Positions 56,396-64,000 of a DNA stretch of 64,000 nucleotides are shown here, piece by piece. A model generated the notes under the pieces. The model had not been told where the DNA came from. It ran no database searches and saw only the letters and a list, made by a program, of their open reading frames with translations. The DNA is taken from positions 49,862-113,861 of the forward strand of contig NZ_LMDM01000047.1 in the NCBI RefSeq assembly GCF_001425825.1. The letters run 5' to 3'. The DNA is from Rhizobacter sp. Root1238 (GTDB lineage: Bacteria; Pseudomonadota; Gammaproteobacteria; Burkholderiales; Burkholderiaceae_C). Each line of letters begins with the position of its first letter. The first letter of the stretch is position 1. A program made the position numbers and the translations under genes.

Positions 56396-57264
56396 GATGG
56401 GTCGGGCTCGTCGGGTGAAGAGGGTGCCGCCGCCGCGGGCGCTTCGGCATGGAAGGTGTACAGGCCGATGCGCACGCGGCGCGGCGGCGGGTCGCCGGCC
56501 TGGTGCGCGCGCTCGTCGGCGTCGATCATCTTGGTGAGCCGCGGCACCAGCGCGGCCATCAACCCGCGCCATTGCTCGGTGACCAGCCCGCGCAGCTGCG
56601 CGACCGACTCGGCCGACAGGCCGTCGGCGAACACCGCCTGCTCGAAGTGCGGCGGCTTCTCGCCGCTGCTGCCGGCCGCCAGGTTGGCCACCGCGGCCGA
56701 CAGGTGGTCGCCGACGTTGTGGCCGACGAAACCGAGCAGCCGCGACTGGTCGGCGCTGGGCACGAAGGAATCGCGCTCCAGCGTCACGGTGTCGGTCACC
56801 GGGTCGAAGCTGGCGAGACCGAGCCGGCACAGCTCTTCGAGCAGGCTGCGCGGGTGCACGTCGCGCGTCACCGAGCGCGCCAGTTCCTCGAAGCTCTGCG
56901 CCTTGCCCTGGCGCGGCAGCGCCTTCGGGTGGCCGTCCTTGTCCTGCAGGCGCCGGTTGCCCATCCACTTGGTGAACACCTGCGTGGCCGGCGAACTGCG
57001 CGCCGGCGCCTCGGCCGGCGGCGTGTGCGTGATGCGCGTCACCTCGCGGCGCGTCAGGCCGGTGGTGGTGCTGATGCGGCTGACGTCGCGGCTCGCCTGC
57101 GCGCCCGAATGCGCCTCGCGTGCCGCCGCGACCAGCGCGCGCTTCATCGCCTCGGCCAGCAGCGGGAAGCCATGGCCGCGGTCGAGGCACAGCTGCGCCA
57201 GCGGCAGCAGCAGGCGCTCGAGCGCCTGCTGGAAGGCGGCTTCGGTATCGTCGGGTGTTGTCAT
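56392..57264 (-). CDS. DUF6502 family protein, probable DNA-binding regulator
   Basis: 290-residue cytoplasmic protein of DUF6502. Residues about 46-65 (DVSRISTTTGLTRREVTRI) look like a helix-turn-helix, and the following FTKWMGNRRLQDKDG-FEELARSV resembles a winged-helix extension. It heads the pair with the DUF5666 lipoprotein. Palindromes in its promoter region are shared with the divergent DUF4397 gene. The regulatory role is an inference. Confidence 0.8.
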   Translation of the reverse strand: MTTPDDTEAAFQQALERLLLPLAQLCLDRGHGFPLLAEAMKRALVAAAREAHSGAQASRDVSRISTTTGLTRREVTRITHTPPAEAPARSSPATQVFTKWMGNRRLQDKDGHPKALPRQGKAQSFEELARSVTRDVHPRSLLEELCRLGLASFDPVTDTVTLERDSFVPSADQSRLLGFVGHNVGDHLSAAVANLAAGSSGEKPPHFEQAVFADGLSAESVAQLRGLVTEQWRGLMAALVPRLTKMIDADERAHQAGDPPPRRVRIGLYTFHAEAPAAAAPSSPDEPDPS

Positions 57265-57270
57265 GTTTTC

Positions 57271-57289
57271 AATGTGCAACATGCACATT
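57271..57289. promoter_or_regulatory. Palindrome AATGTGCA-N3-TGCACATT, copy 1
   Basis: Perfect 8-bp arms with spacer ACA, 7 bases upstream of the DUF6502 start codon on the minus strand. Occupancy would block its translation or transcription start. Confidence 0.7.
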
Positions 57290-57352
57290 TGATCACGCTT
57301 TTGCAATCCCCGATTTCCCGGGGCTTGTCACCGTGTGTCATGGAATCTACAG

Positions 57353-57375
57353 TGAATGTGCAAGTTGCACATTCA
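57353..57375. promoter_or_regulatory. Palindrome TGAATGTGCA-N3-TGCACATTCA, copy 2
   Basis: Perfect 10-bp arms (57353-57362, 57366-57375) with spacer AGT and the same core as copy 1, 23 bases upstream of the DUF4397 start. The centres of the two copies are 84 bases apart, eight helical turns. Confidence 0.75.
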
Positions 57376-57398
57376 TGAAATCCACTGGAAACGCTTCG

Positions 57399-58688
57399 AT
57401 GAACAAGTTCTTCACCCGCCGGATCCTGGTTGCGATGCTGGCGGCGGCCGCCGTGCTGCCCGGCTGCGGCGGCGGCTCGGACGACGGCGGCGGCTCGCCC
57501 GGCCGCGTGCGGCTGGTCAACGCGACCACCGACTACACGGCGCTCGACTTCTACGCCAACGACGTGCTGCAGACGAAAGAGACCGCGTCGTTCGCGGTCG
57601 GCGCCTATTCGGAGATCGGCTCGGGCACGGTCGCGATGACGCTGAAGCGCAGCGGCTCCACGGCCGCGGCGGCCAGCGTGAGCCGCACCGTGGCGAGCGA
57701 CGGCTACCACACGCTGGTGGCCTACAGCACCGAGACCTCGCTGCGCGCGATGTACATGAACGACGGCGAAGCGGCGCCGACGGCCGGCCAGGCGAAGCTG
57801 CGGGTGATGAACGGCGCGGTCGAGGCCGGCGCGCTCGACGTCTACGTGTTCCCGGTCGATGCCGCATTGGCCGACCAGAACCCGGGGTTCGGCATCGCCG
57901 TCGACACGCTGAGTGCGTACAAGGAGTTCGTGAAGGGCGCGTGGCGCGTCGTCGCGACCGGCGCCGGCAACAAGGCCGACGTGCGGCTGGACCTGCCGTC
58001 GGTGACGCTGGCCGACCAGCAGATCGCGACGCTGGTGCTGACGGCCACACCCGGCGGCGTGCTGGTGCACGGGCTGGTGCTGAACCAGCGCGCCGACGTG
58101 GTCGCGCAGAAGAACCCGTCGGCCCGCGTGCGCGTGGTGGCCGGCACGACGGCCAGCGGTGCGGTGTCGGTGAAGGCGAACGGCATCACGTTGTCGAACG
58201 GCATCGCGTCGCCGGCGATCGTGCCCTATGCGATGGTGCCGGCCGGTGCGGTGACCGGCGAACTGCGGGTGAACGGCGGCGCCGCCCTCGCGCTGCCGGC
58301 CTTCACCGCGCCGCCCGGCGCCGACGTGACGCTGCTGGTGCTGGGCACGCCGGCCGCGCCGACCGCCTTCGTGCTGCAGGACAACAACAAGCCGGCCGCC
58401 GCCACCAGCGCGAAGGTGAGGCTGGTGCACGGCGTCAACGGGCTGGCCGGCAACGTGACGCTGACGGCCGACTACGGCCTGGTCGCCAGCGACATCCCGT
58501 TCGGCCAGGCCTCGGTCGGCGCGAGCCTGGTGGTCGGCAACTCGATCCGGCTGGAGGCGACCTCGCCGGCCGCGGTGTCCCGGCTGTACCTGAACGGCGA
58601 GGCCAACCTGCAGGCGACCAAGGTCTACACGGTGTTCATGCTCGGCGACGCCGCGACGCCGCTCGGCACGCTGGTGCGCGACCGCTGA
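57399..58688 (+). CDS. DUF4397 lipoprotein
   Basis: 429-residue lipoprotein with lipobox AVLPGCGGG. Two DUF4397-type beta repeats are seen (starting VRLVNATTDYTALDFYAND and VRLVHGVNGLAGNVTLTAD). Surface or periplasmic role unknown. The ATG at 57399 is preferred; an in-frame ATG at 57375 overlaps the palindrome. It is divergent from DUF6502-DUF5666. Confidence 0.82.
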   Translation: MNKFFTRRILVAMLAAAAVLPGCGGGSDDGGGSPGRVRLVNATTDYTALDFYANDVLQTKETASFAVGAYSEIGSGTVAMTLKRSGSTAAAASVSRTVASDGYHTLVAYSTETSLRAMYMNDGEAAPTAGQAKLRVMNGAVEAGALDVYVFPVDAALADQNPGFGIAVDTLSAYKEFVKGAWRVVATGAGNKADVRLDLPSVTLADQQIATLVLTATPGGVLVHGLVLNQRADVVAQKNPSARVRVVAGTTASGAVSVKANGITLSNGIASPAIVPYAMVPAGAVTGELRVNGGAALALPAFTAPPGADVTLLVLGTPAAPTAFVLQDNNKPAAATSAKVRLVHGVNGLAGNVTLTADYGLVASDIPFGQASVGASLVVGNSIRLEATSPAAVSRLYLNGEANLQATKVYTVFMLGDAATPLGTLVRDR

Positions 58689-58874
58689 TGCCGGCTGTCG
58701 CTGTCCGGTGACAGGCAAAAAGTCCTGGCGCGACAAGGACTTGGCGAGGCTGCTCCGGACCGCTGTCGCTGCGCGGCGACAAAACGACCGGTCCGGAGCT
58801 CTGTTTTGGCGTCAGATACGGAGAAACCCTCCGTTACGCGTGGCAAGTCGTTGATATCAAACGACTTTTCTTGC

Positions 58875-58890
58875 TGGCACAGGCGTTGCG
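58875..58890 (+). promoter_or_regulatory. Sigma-54-like promoter upstream of opgG
   Basis: TGGCAC-N5-TTGC with the GG/GC dinucleotides exactly 10 bases apart (58876-58877 and 58888-58889). This matches the -24/-12 consensus. The predicted start near 58901 leaves a ~48-base leader before the TTG start. The window's own GlrR-like protein is one candidate activator. Confidence 0.55.
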
Positions 58891-58948
58891 CTGTCATGGC
58901 ATCGCGGCCGTTTTCGACGGCCTTGTTTTGCCAGACAGGAACCACGTT

Positions 58949-60532
58949 TTGCTCGCTGCCCCCGGTCACACCGCGTTCACCGCTCCCGCCATTCGCCGAT
59001 CCGCGACATGGATCCGCGCGCTGGTTTCGCTCAGCCTCGCTGGCCTCGCCGGCCAGGCGATGGCATTCGGCTTCGACGACGTGGCCGAGCGCGCCCGCCA
59101 GATGGCCACCCGCGCTTACACGCCGGTCACGGTCAAGCTGCCCGACGAACTGAAGAACCTCGACTACGACCAGTACCGCGACATCCGCTTCAACCCGCAG
59201 AAGGCGCTGTGGCGGCGCGAGAACCTGCCGTTCGAGCTGGCCTTCTTCCACCTCGGCAAGTTCCAGACCCAGCCGGTGTCGATCAACGAGATCGCGCCCG
59301 ACGGCCGCGTCAACCACGTCGCCTTCGACCGCGCGGACTTCGACTACGGCAAGAACAAGCTGACGCAGAAGGGCTGGGGCGACCTCGGCTTCGCCGGCTT
59401 CCGCGTGCACTACGCGCTGAACAACCCGGCCTACAAGGACGAGCTGGTGGTTTTCCTCGGCGCGAGCTACCTGCGCGCGCTCGGCAAGGGCCAGCACTAC
59501 GGCATGTCGGCGCGCGGGTTGGGCATCGACACCGTCGGCGGCAGCGGGGAGGAGTTCCCGCGCTTCAGCGAATTCTGGATCGAGCGCCCGGCGCCGCAGG
59601 CGACCACGCTGGTGATCCACGCGCTGCTCGATTCGCCGCGCGCGACCGGCGCCTACCGCATCACGCTGCGTCCTGGCGAGGAAACCGCGATCGACGTGCA
59701 GGCCCGCCTGTTCCTGCGCGCCGGCGTCGCGACGCTGGGCCTCACGCCGCTGACCAGCATGTTCGCGCACGGCGAGAACCAGCCGAAGGCCGGAGACTTC
59801 CGCCCCGAGGTGCACGATTCCGACGGCCTGATGGTCGCGACCGGCGACGGCAAGGGCGGCGGCGAATGGCTGTGGCGCCCGCTGGTCAACCCGAACCGCA
59901 CGCTGGTGACCTCGTTCTCGATGGCCGAGCTGAAGGGCTTCGGGCTGATGCAGCGCGACCGCGCGTACACCAGCTACGAAGACACCGAGGCGCAGTACGA
60001 GCACCGCCCGAGCGTCTGGGTCACGCCGCAAGGCAGCTGGGGCCCGGGCCGCGTCGAACTGCTGCAGCTGCACACGCCGGACGAGACCGACGACAACGTC
60101 GTCGCCTACTGGGTGCCCGCCAGCGTGCCGGCACCCGGCCAGCCGATCGACTTCGCCTACCGCATGCAATGGCAGGGCGAGCGCCAGCAGCGCCCGCCGG
60201 CCGGCTGGACGGTGCAGACCCGCCGCGGCCACGGCTTCGTCGACCGCAGCAAGGCGCTCGACCCGCGCGAGGTGCAGTACGTCGTCGACTTCGACGGCCC
60301 GGCGCTGCGCGCGCTGCCCGCCGATGCGGCGGTGAAGGCCGTCGTCACCGCCGGCAGCAACGCCCAGATCGTCGAACGCAACGCCTATCGCAACCCCGCG
60401 ACCGGCACCTGGCGCATGACCGTGCGCGTCAACCGCCTCCAGCTCGCGCAACCCGCCGAGCTGCGAGCCTTTCTCCAAACCGGCGACAACGCCTTGACCG
60501 AAACATGGACCACGATCATTCAACCCGAGTGA
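58949..60532 (+). CDS. opgG: Glucan biosynthesis protein G
   Basis: Periplasmic protein for osmoregulated periplasmic glucan synthesis. The mature part begins FGFDDVAERARQMA after a signal peptide (WIRALVSLSLAGLAGQAMA), and the body contains YDQYRDIRF and the MFAHGENQP segment typical of OpgG. There is no in-frame ATG: TTG at 58949, 8 bases after AGGA, is used (527 residues), while a TTG at 58871 would lie inside the sigma-54-like promoter. Overlaps opgH by 4 bases. Confidence 0.93.
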   Translation: MLAAPGHTAFTAPAIRRSATWIRALVSLSLAGLAGQAMAFGFDDVAERARQMATRAYTPVTVKLPDELKNLDYDQYRDIRFNPQKALWRRENLPFELAFFHLGKFQTQPVSINEIAPDGRVNHVAFDRADFDYGKNKLTQKGWGDLGFAGFRVHYALNNPAYKDELVVFLGASYLRALGKGQHYGMSARGLGIDTVGGSGEEFPRFSEFWIERPAPQATTLVIHALLDSPRATGAYRITLRPGEETAIDVQARLFLRAGVATLGLTPLTSMFAHGENQPKAGDFRPEVHDSDGLMVATGDGKGGGEWLWRPLVNPNRTLVTSFSMAELKGFGLMQRDRAYTSYEDTEAQYEHRPSVWVTPQGSWGPGRVELLQLHTPDETDDNVVAYWVPASVPAPGQPIDFAYRMQWQGERQQRPPAGWTVQTRRGHGFVDRSKALDPREVQYVVDFDGPALRALPADAAVKAVVTAGSNAQIVERNAYRNPATGTWRMTVRVNRLQLAQPAELRAFLQTGDNALTETWTTIIQPE

Positions 60533-62715
60533 GCGCCGACCGATCCGCACCGGGCGCCAGCATGCCGCGCATGAACCGCGGCTCGATGGTGGCTCAGCCG
60601 TGGCGTGGTTTCACGCGCAGCCTGGGCGAGTTGCTCATCGGCACGCTGGCCGGCCTGGGCCGCCTGGTGCAGCCCGGCGCGCGCGGCGTGCCGGTCACGC
60701 CGGCCCCGGCGCCCGCCGCTTGGGAAAACGCCGCGAAGGCGCGCCGCCGCGTGCTGCTGGGACTGGTCGCGCTGTCGGCCGCCGGTGCCACCGCGCTGCT
60801 GGCCACCGTGCTGCCGCCGCATGACAGCGCCTGGCTGCGCAACCTGCAGATCGGCCTGTACGCGCTGCTGTTCGCGTGGGTGTCGGCCGGCTTCTTCACC
60901 GCGATGATGGGCTTCTGGGTGCTGTGGCGCGGCGATCGGCATGCGATGTCGGCATCGTCGGTCGGCAACGAGCCGATCCACAAGAGCGCCCGCACCGCGA
61001 TCATCATGCCGATCTGCAACGAGCAGGTGTCGACCGTGTTCGCCGGCCTGCGCGCCACCGTCGAATCGCTGGCGGCCACCGGCGCGTCCAGCCTGTTCGA
61101 CGTCTACGTGCTGTCGGACACCAACGACCCCGAAATCCGTGCCGCCGAGCTGGCCGCCTGGGCCGAGCTGCGCGCCGAGAGCGGGCTGGCCGAGCGCATC
61201 TACTACCGCTGGCGCACCATCCGCACCAAGCGCAAGGCCGGCAACGTCGCCGACTTCTGCCGCCGTTTCGGCAAGGACTACCGCTACATGGTGGTGCTGG
61301 ATGCCGACAGCGTGATGAGCGGCGACTGCCTGGTGAAGCTGGTGCGGCTGATGGAAGCCAACCCGAACGCCGGCATCCTGCAGACCGCGCCGCAAGCCTG
61401 CGGCCTGGACACCGTGCATGCGCGCTCGCAGCAGTTCGCGGGCCGCGTCGCGGGCCGGCTGTTCACCGCCGGCATGCAGTACTGGCAGCTGGGCGAATCG
61501 CACTACTGGGGCCACAACGCGATCATCCGCGTCGAGCCATTCATGAAGCATTGCGGCCTCGCGCCGCTGAAGGGCCGCGGCGGCCTGAGCGGCGAGATCC
61601 TGTCGCACGACTTCGTCGAAGCCGCGCTGATGCGCCGTGCCGGCTACCACGTGTGGCTGGTGCACGACCTGCACGGCAGCTACGAGCAACAGCCGCCCAA
61701 CCTGCTCGAAGAGCTGCAGCGCGACCGCCGCTGGTGCCAGGGCAATCTGCAGAACGCCCGCCTGATCGCCGAGCCCGGCCTGCACGGCGTGCACCGCGCG
61801 ATGCTGCTGACCGGCGCGCTGGCCTACCTGTCGGCCCCGCTGTGGCTGGCCTTCGTGCTGCTCGGCGCGGGGCTGTGGATGTTCGGCGGCCATCCGGTGT
61901 TCGGGTCGGCGCGCGAGCTGCCGGTCGAGATGGCGCTGCTGTGGCTGGCCACGGCGGTGATGCTGGCGATGCCGCGCGTGATGGGCGTGGCCGCGATCGT
62001 GATGACCGGGCAGCAGCGCCGCTATGGCGGTATCGCCGCGCTGATCAAGGGTGCCGTGCTGGAAGGCGGGCTCTCGGTGCTGCAGGCGCCGGTGCGGATG
62101 ATGGCGCACACGCTGTTCGTGGTGGTCGCGCTGACCGGGCTGAAGCTGGACTGGAAGTCGCCCCCGCGCGAAGCGAGCGACATCGGCTGGGCGGATGCGG
62201 CGCGCCGCTTCATGTTCATCAGCGGTGGCGTGGCGCTGCTGTCGGCGCTGGTGCTGTGGGTGCAGCCGCAAGCCACGCTGTGGCTGGCGCCGATGGGCCT
62301 GCCGCTGCTGCTGGCGGTGCCGCTGGTGGTGCTGACGAGCCGCTCCGGGCTGGGCCAGCGCCTGCTGGCCAACAAGCTGCTGCTGACGCCGGAAGAGCAT
62401 TCGGCTCCGACGGTGCTGCGCCGTGCATGGGCGCATGCGCGCCGCGCGGCGCCGATGCGCCAGTTCCGCGATGCATTGAACGACCCGTGGCTGTTCGACG
62501 TGGTGCGCAGTGCGATGGGTCCGCGCAACACCAGCTGGGGCAGCCGCGGCAAGGCGCGCCGCCTGCTGATGAAGGGCCTGCTGGCCCATCACGACACCGA
62601 GCGCCTGAGCAAGGCCGACCGGATGCGGCTGCTGAGCGAACCGCAGACGATCGTGCGGCTGCGCGATCAGCTGGCGGCCAATGCCAGCCTGGTGCGCACT
62701 GAACGCAGGGCGTGA
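60529..62715 (+). CDS. opgH: Glucan biosynthesis glucosyltransferase H
   Basis: 728-residue inner-membrane GT2 glucosyltransferase making the beta-glucan backbone. Two TM helices near 85-140, catalytic domain with MPICNE, VLDADS and the acceptor motif RRWCQGN (QxxRW-like), then several TM helices (about 425-610). The GTG start (GTGA overlap with opgG) is used; an ATG at 60562 is possible. It forms a translationally coupled pair with opgG. Confidence 0.95.
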   Translation: MSADRSAPGASMPRMNRGSMVAQPWRGFTRSLGELLIGTLAGLGRLVQPGARGVPVTPAPAPAAWENAAKARRRVLLGLVALSAAGATALLATVLPPHDSAWLRNLQIGLYALLFAWVSAGFFTAMMGFWVLWRGDRHAMSASSVGNEPIHKSARTAIIMPICNEQVSTVFAGLRATVESLAATGASSLFDVYVLSDTNDPEIRAAELAAWAELRAESGLAERIYYRWRTIRTKRKAGNVADFCRRFGKDYRYMVVLDADSVMSGDCLVKLVRLMEANPNAGILQTAPQACGLDTVHARSQQFAGRVAGRLFTAGMQYWQLGESHYWGHNAIIRVEPFMKHCGLAPLKGRGGLSGEILSHDFVEAALMRRAGYHVWLVHDLHGSYEQQPPNLLEELQRDRRWCQGNLQNARLIAEPGLHGVHRAMLLTGALAYLSAPLWLAFVLLGAGLWMFGGHPVFGSARELPVEMALLWLATAVMLAMPRVMGVAAIVMTGQQRRYGGIAALIKGAVLEGGLSVLQAPVRMMAHTLFVVVALTGLKLDWKSPPREASDIGWADAARRFMFISGGVALLSALVLWVQPQATLWLAPMGLPLLLAVPLVVLTSRSGLGQRLLANKLLLTPEEHSAPTVLRRAWAHARRAAPMRQFRDALNDPWLFDVVRSAMGPRNTSWGSRGKARRLLMKGLLAHHDTERLSKADRMRLLSEPQTIVRLRDQLAANASLVRTERRA

Positions 62716-62799
62716 TGACGACCCCTCGGCCGCCGGGTACGTCGGCCGATCCCCCGAGGGGATGCGGGCCGGCTTGGGGCGGCCCGGCGCTCGGCCCGC
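62716..62799. repeat. Intergenic repeat, copy 2
   Basis: Near-identical over 62747-62799 to 37380-37433 (one base indel), with a weaker match in the first 31 bases. Directly follows the opgH stop and includes CCCCCGAGGGG, so it may act as a terminator. Confidence 0.85.
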
Positions 62800-62810
62800 T
62801 GCTCGTCGCG

Positions 62811-62853
62811 TAGCCCGGGTGACATCCCGGGTCCCGGATTGGCCTCCGGGCTA
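62811..62853. repeat. Palindromic REP-like element, copy 2
   Basis: TAGCCCGGG...CCCGGATTGGCCTCCGGGCTA, related to 55149-55204. It runs into the stop codon of the GlxA-type gene. Confidence 0.65.
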
Positions 62854-63837
62854 TGAAAGGGTTCGCGCGGTGCGTGGGGTGCCTTCGAGGTGCCGCCCCC
62901 ACGCGCGGCGCAGTTGCAGGTCCGACGCGAACCCCGCGTGCTCCGCGGCCCGCGTGACGCTCGCGCCGCCCGACAAGGCCTGGCGCGCCCGCTCCAGGCG
63001 GATCTTCTCCACATAGGTCATCGGCGACACCGCCGCGTGCTCGGCGAACAGCCGCAGCAGGTGGCGCGTCGTCACGTGCGCCGCATCGGCGAGCGACGCG
63101 AGTGTCCAGTCGTCGCCGGGCCGCTCGCACACCGCGTCCTGCGCGCGGTGCAGCGCCGGGTGGATGTGGTGCCGGTGCGCCAGCAGCGGCGACAGCTCGG
63201 GGTCGTTCGGTGTGCGGCGCAGGTACACGACCAGGTCCTTCGCGACCCGCGCCGCCAGCGCATCGCCGCAGGCCAGTGCGATCAGGTGCAGCGCGAGGTC
63301 GATGCCGGCCGTCACGCCGGCGCTGGTGGCGAGCGCGCCGTCGAGCACGAACACGCGGTTGTCGACCACCTGCGCTTCGGGCGCCAGGCGGCGCAGCATC
63401 TCGATGAACGCGTGGTGCGTGGTGCAACGCCGCCCGCCGAGCAGGCCGGCCCGCGCGAGCAGCAGCGTGCCGGTGCAGACGCCGACGAGGCGATGGTCGT
63501 CGCCTGATTCCAGCAGCGGACCGATGTCGCGGCGCAGCCAGTCGATCGTGTCCAGCGTGGCCGCATCGGGCCGGCCGAGCGCCGCGGCGGGCTGGCCGAC
63601 CACCATCAGCCAGGTCGGCGCATCGAACCGGACGGGCAGCGCCTCGAGCCCCGCCACCTGCAGCCCGACCGAGCTCGCGGCCTGCGCCTGCGGACCGACG
63701 AAGCGCAGCCGGAAGCGTTCCGGCCGGCCCTGATCCGAGAGGTGCGCGTCGGCCAGGCGAAACGCCTCGGCCGGCCCGGCGACATCGAGCAGCAGCGTGC
63801 GCGGCGGCACGACGATCGCGACGTCGACGCGGTTCAT
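62851..63837 (-). CDS. GlxA-type transcriptional regulator (AraC with DJ-1/PfpI domain)
   Basis: 328-residue regulator. N-terminal DJ-1/PfpI-like domain (about 1-185) with the nucleophile-elbow cysteine in VGVCTGTLLLA, and a C-terminal AraC pair of HTHs (WTLASLADAAHVTTRHLLRLF and VTRAAEHAGFASDLQLRRAW). Such proteins respond to small molecules. Start overlaps the upstream partial gene's stop by 4 bases. Confidence 0.94.
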   Translation of the reverse strand: MNRVDVAIVVPPRTLLLDVAGPAEAFRLADAHLSDQGRPERFRLRFVGPQAQAASSVGLQVAGLEALPVRFDAPTWLMVVGQPAAALGRPDAATLDTIDWLRRDIGPLLESGDDHRLVGVCTGTLLLARAGLLGGRRCTTHHAFIEMLRRLAPEAQVVDNRVFVLDGALATSAGVTAGIDLALHLIALACGDALAARVAKDLVVYLRRTPNDPELSPLLAHRHHIHPALHRAQDAVCERPGDDWTLASLADAAHVTTRHLLRLFAEHAAVSPMTYVEKIRLERARQALSGGASVTRAAEHAGFASDLQLRRAWGRHLEGTPRTARTLS

Positions 63838-64000
63838 CGCTGCTCGGGTGGCACGCCGCGCAGGCGCTCGCGCAACGCGGCTTGCGTGGCGGCGTCGACC
63901 GGGCGGTGCTTCGCCGCCGTCTCGGCGGGATAGCGGGCCAGGTGGTTGCCGCCTTTCCAGTCGTTCACCGGCCGCACCGGGCGCGGCACGAAGCCACCGC
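63834..64000 (-). CDS. C-terminal part of an unidentified gene
   Basis: Open to the window edge on the minus strand. The visible C-terminus reads VPRPVRPVNDWKGGNHLARY, then PAETAAKHRPVDAATQAAL and ends RGVPPEQR. It overlaps the GlxA-type gene by 4 bases (ATGA), so the two are co-transcribed. No family recognised from about 55 residues. Confidence 0.7.
   Translation of the reverse strand, partial: GGFVPRPVRPVNDWKGGNHLARYPAETAAKHRPVDAATQAALRERLRGVPPEQR

Overview
The window is a high-GC bacterial chromosome segment with the gene content of a betaproteobacterium of the order Burkholderiales, probably the Rubrivivax/Leptothrix/Piscinibacter-type group. This is inferred from split glyQ/glyS, the heptose phosphatase-acyltransferase neighbourhood, DUF4148, DUF6502/DUF5666 and AbfB-type carbohydrate modules, and from the intergenic repeat families. 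No rRNA, tRNA, CRISPR array, transposase or replication origin was recognised.

Layout. 1-318: a 67-bp tandem repeat. 319-9255: core run of glyQ, glyS, gmhB, a PlsC-type acyltransferase, a YgjP-type metallohydrolase, then a glrK-qseG-glrR-like two-component operon. 9265-18001: mixed genes, including a type III CoA-transferase, an isolated atypical ORF in lower-GC DNA, an Rrf2 regulator with a TrxB-like flavoprotein, a zinc peptidase, small exported proteins and an ABC-F ATPase. 18319-31264: a hybrid histidine kinase, a GH5 cellulase and a GH16 glucanase (each preceded by a LacI-type operator-like site), and between them an ECF41 sigma factor, a short-chain dehydrogenase, a LysR regulator and an AhpD-like protein. 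These are tied together by a shared promoter type and a 43-bp upstream box. Then comes a kinase / Ohr / response-regulator group. 31402-34213: thioredoxin-like protein, lipoprotein and serine hydrolase.

34198-47715 is a tight six-gene minus-strand operon: WGR-DUF4132, DUF4132, MoxR-type AAA ATPase, DUF5682, VWA protein and SWIM zinc-finger protein. It has the same components as the E. coli yehI-yehL-yehM-yehP-yehQ cluster, whose function is essentially undescribed. 48438-52326 is a lower-GC accessory stretch: HNH nuclease, XRE regulator, DUF3892, small membrane or proline-rich proteins and an RHH-like protein, interrupted by a host-like MdcR-type LysR gene. 52573-55142 holds a CusRS-like two-component system with two CusR-box-like sites, one facing its own operon and one facing a DUF4148 gene. 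55211-58688 is a divergent DUF6502-DUF5666 / DUF4397 lipoprotein locus whose shared promoter region carries two copies of one palindrome. 58949-62715 is opgGH (osmoregulated periplasmic glucans) behind a sigma-54-like promoter. The window ends in a GlxA-type AraC regulator and a partial gene.

The best candidates for undescribed biology are the yeh-like ATPase/VWA/SWIM/DUF4132 operon, the DUF6502 palindrome circuit, and the ECF41-LysR regulon with its duplicated promoter architecture. All operator and regulon assignments are inferences from sequence symmetry and position.
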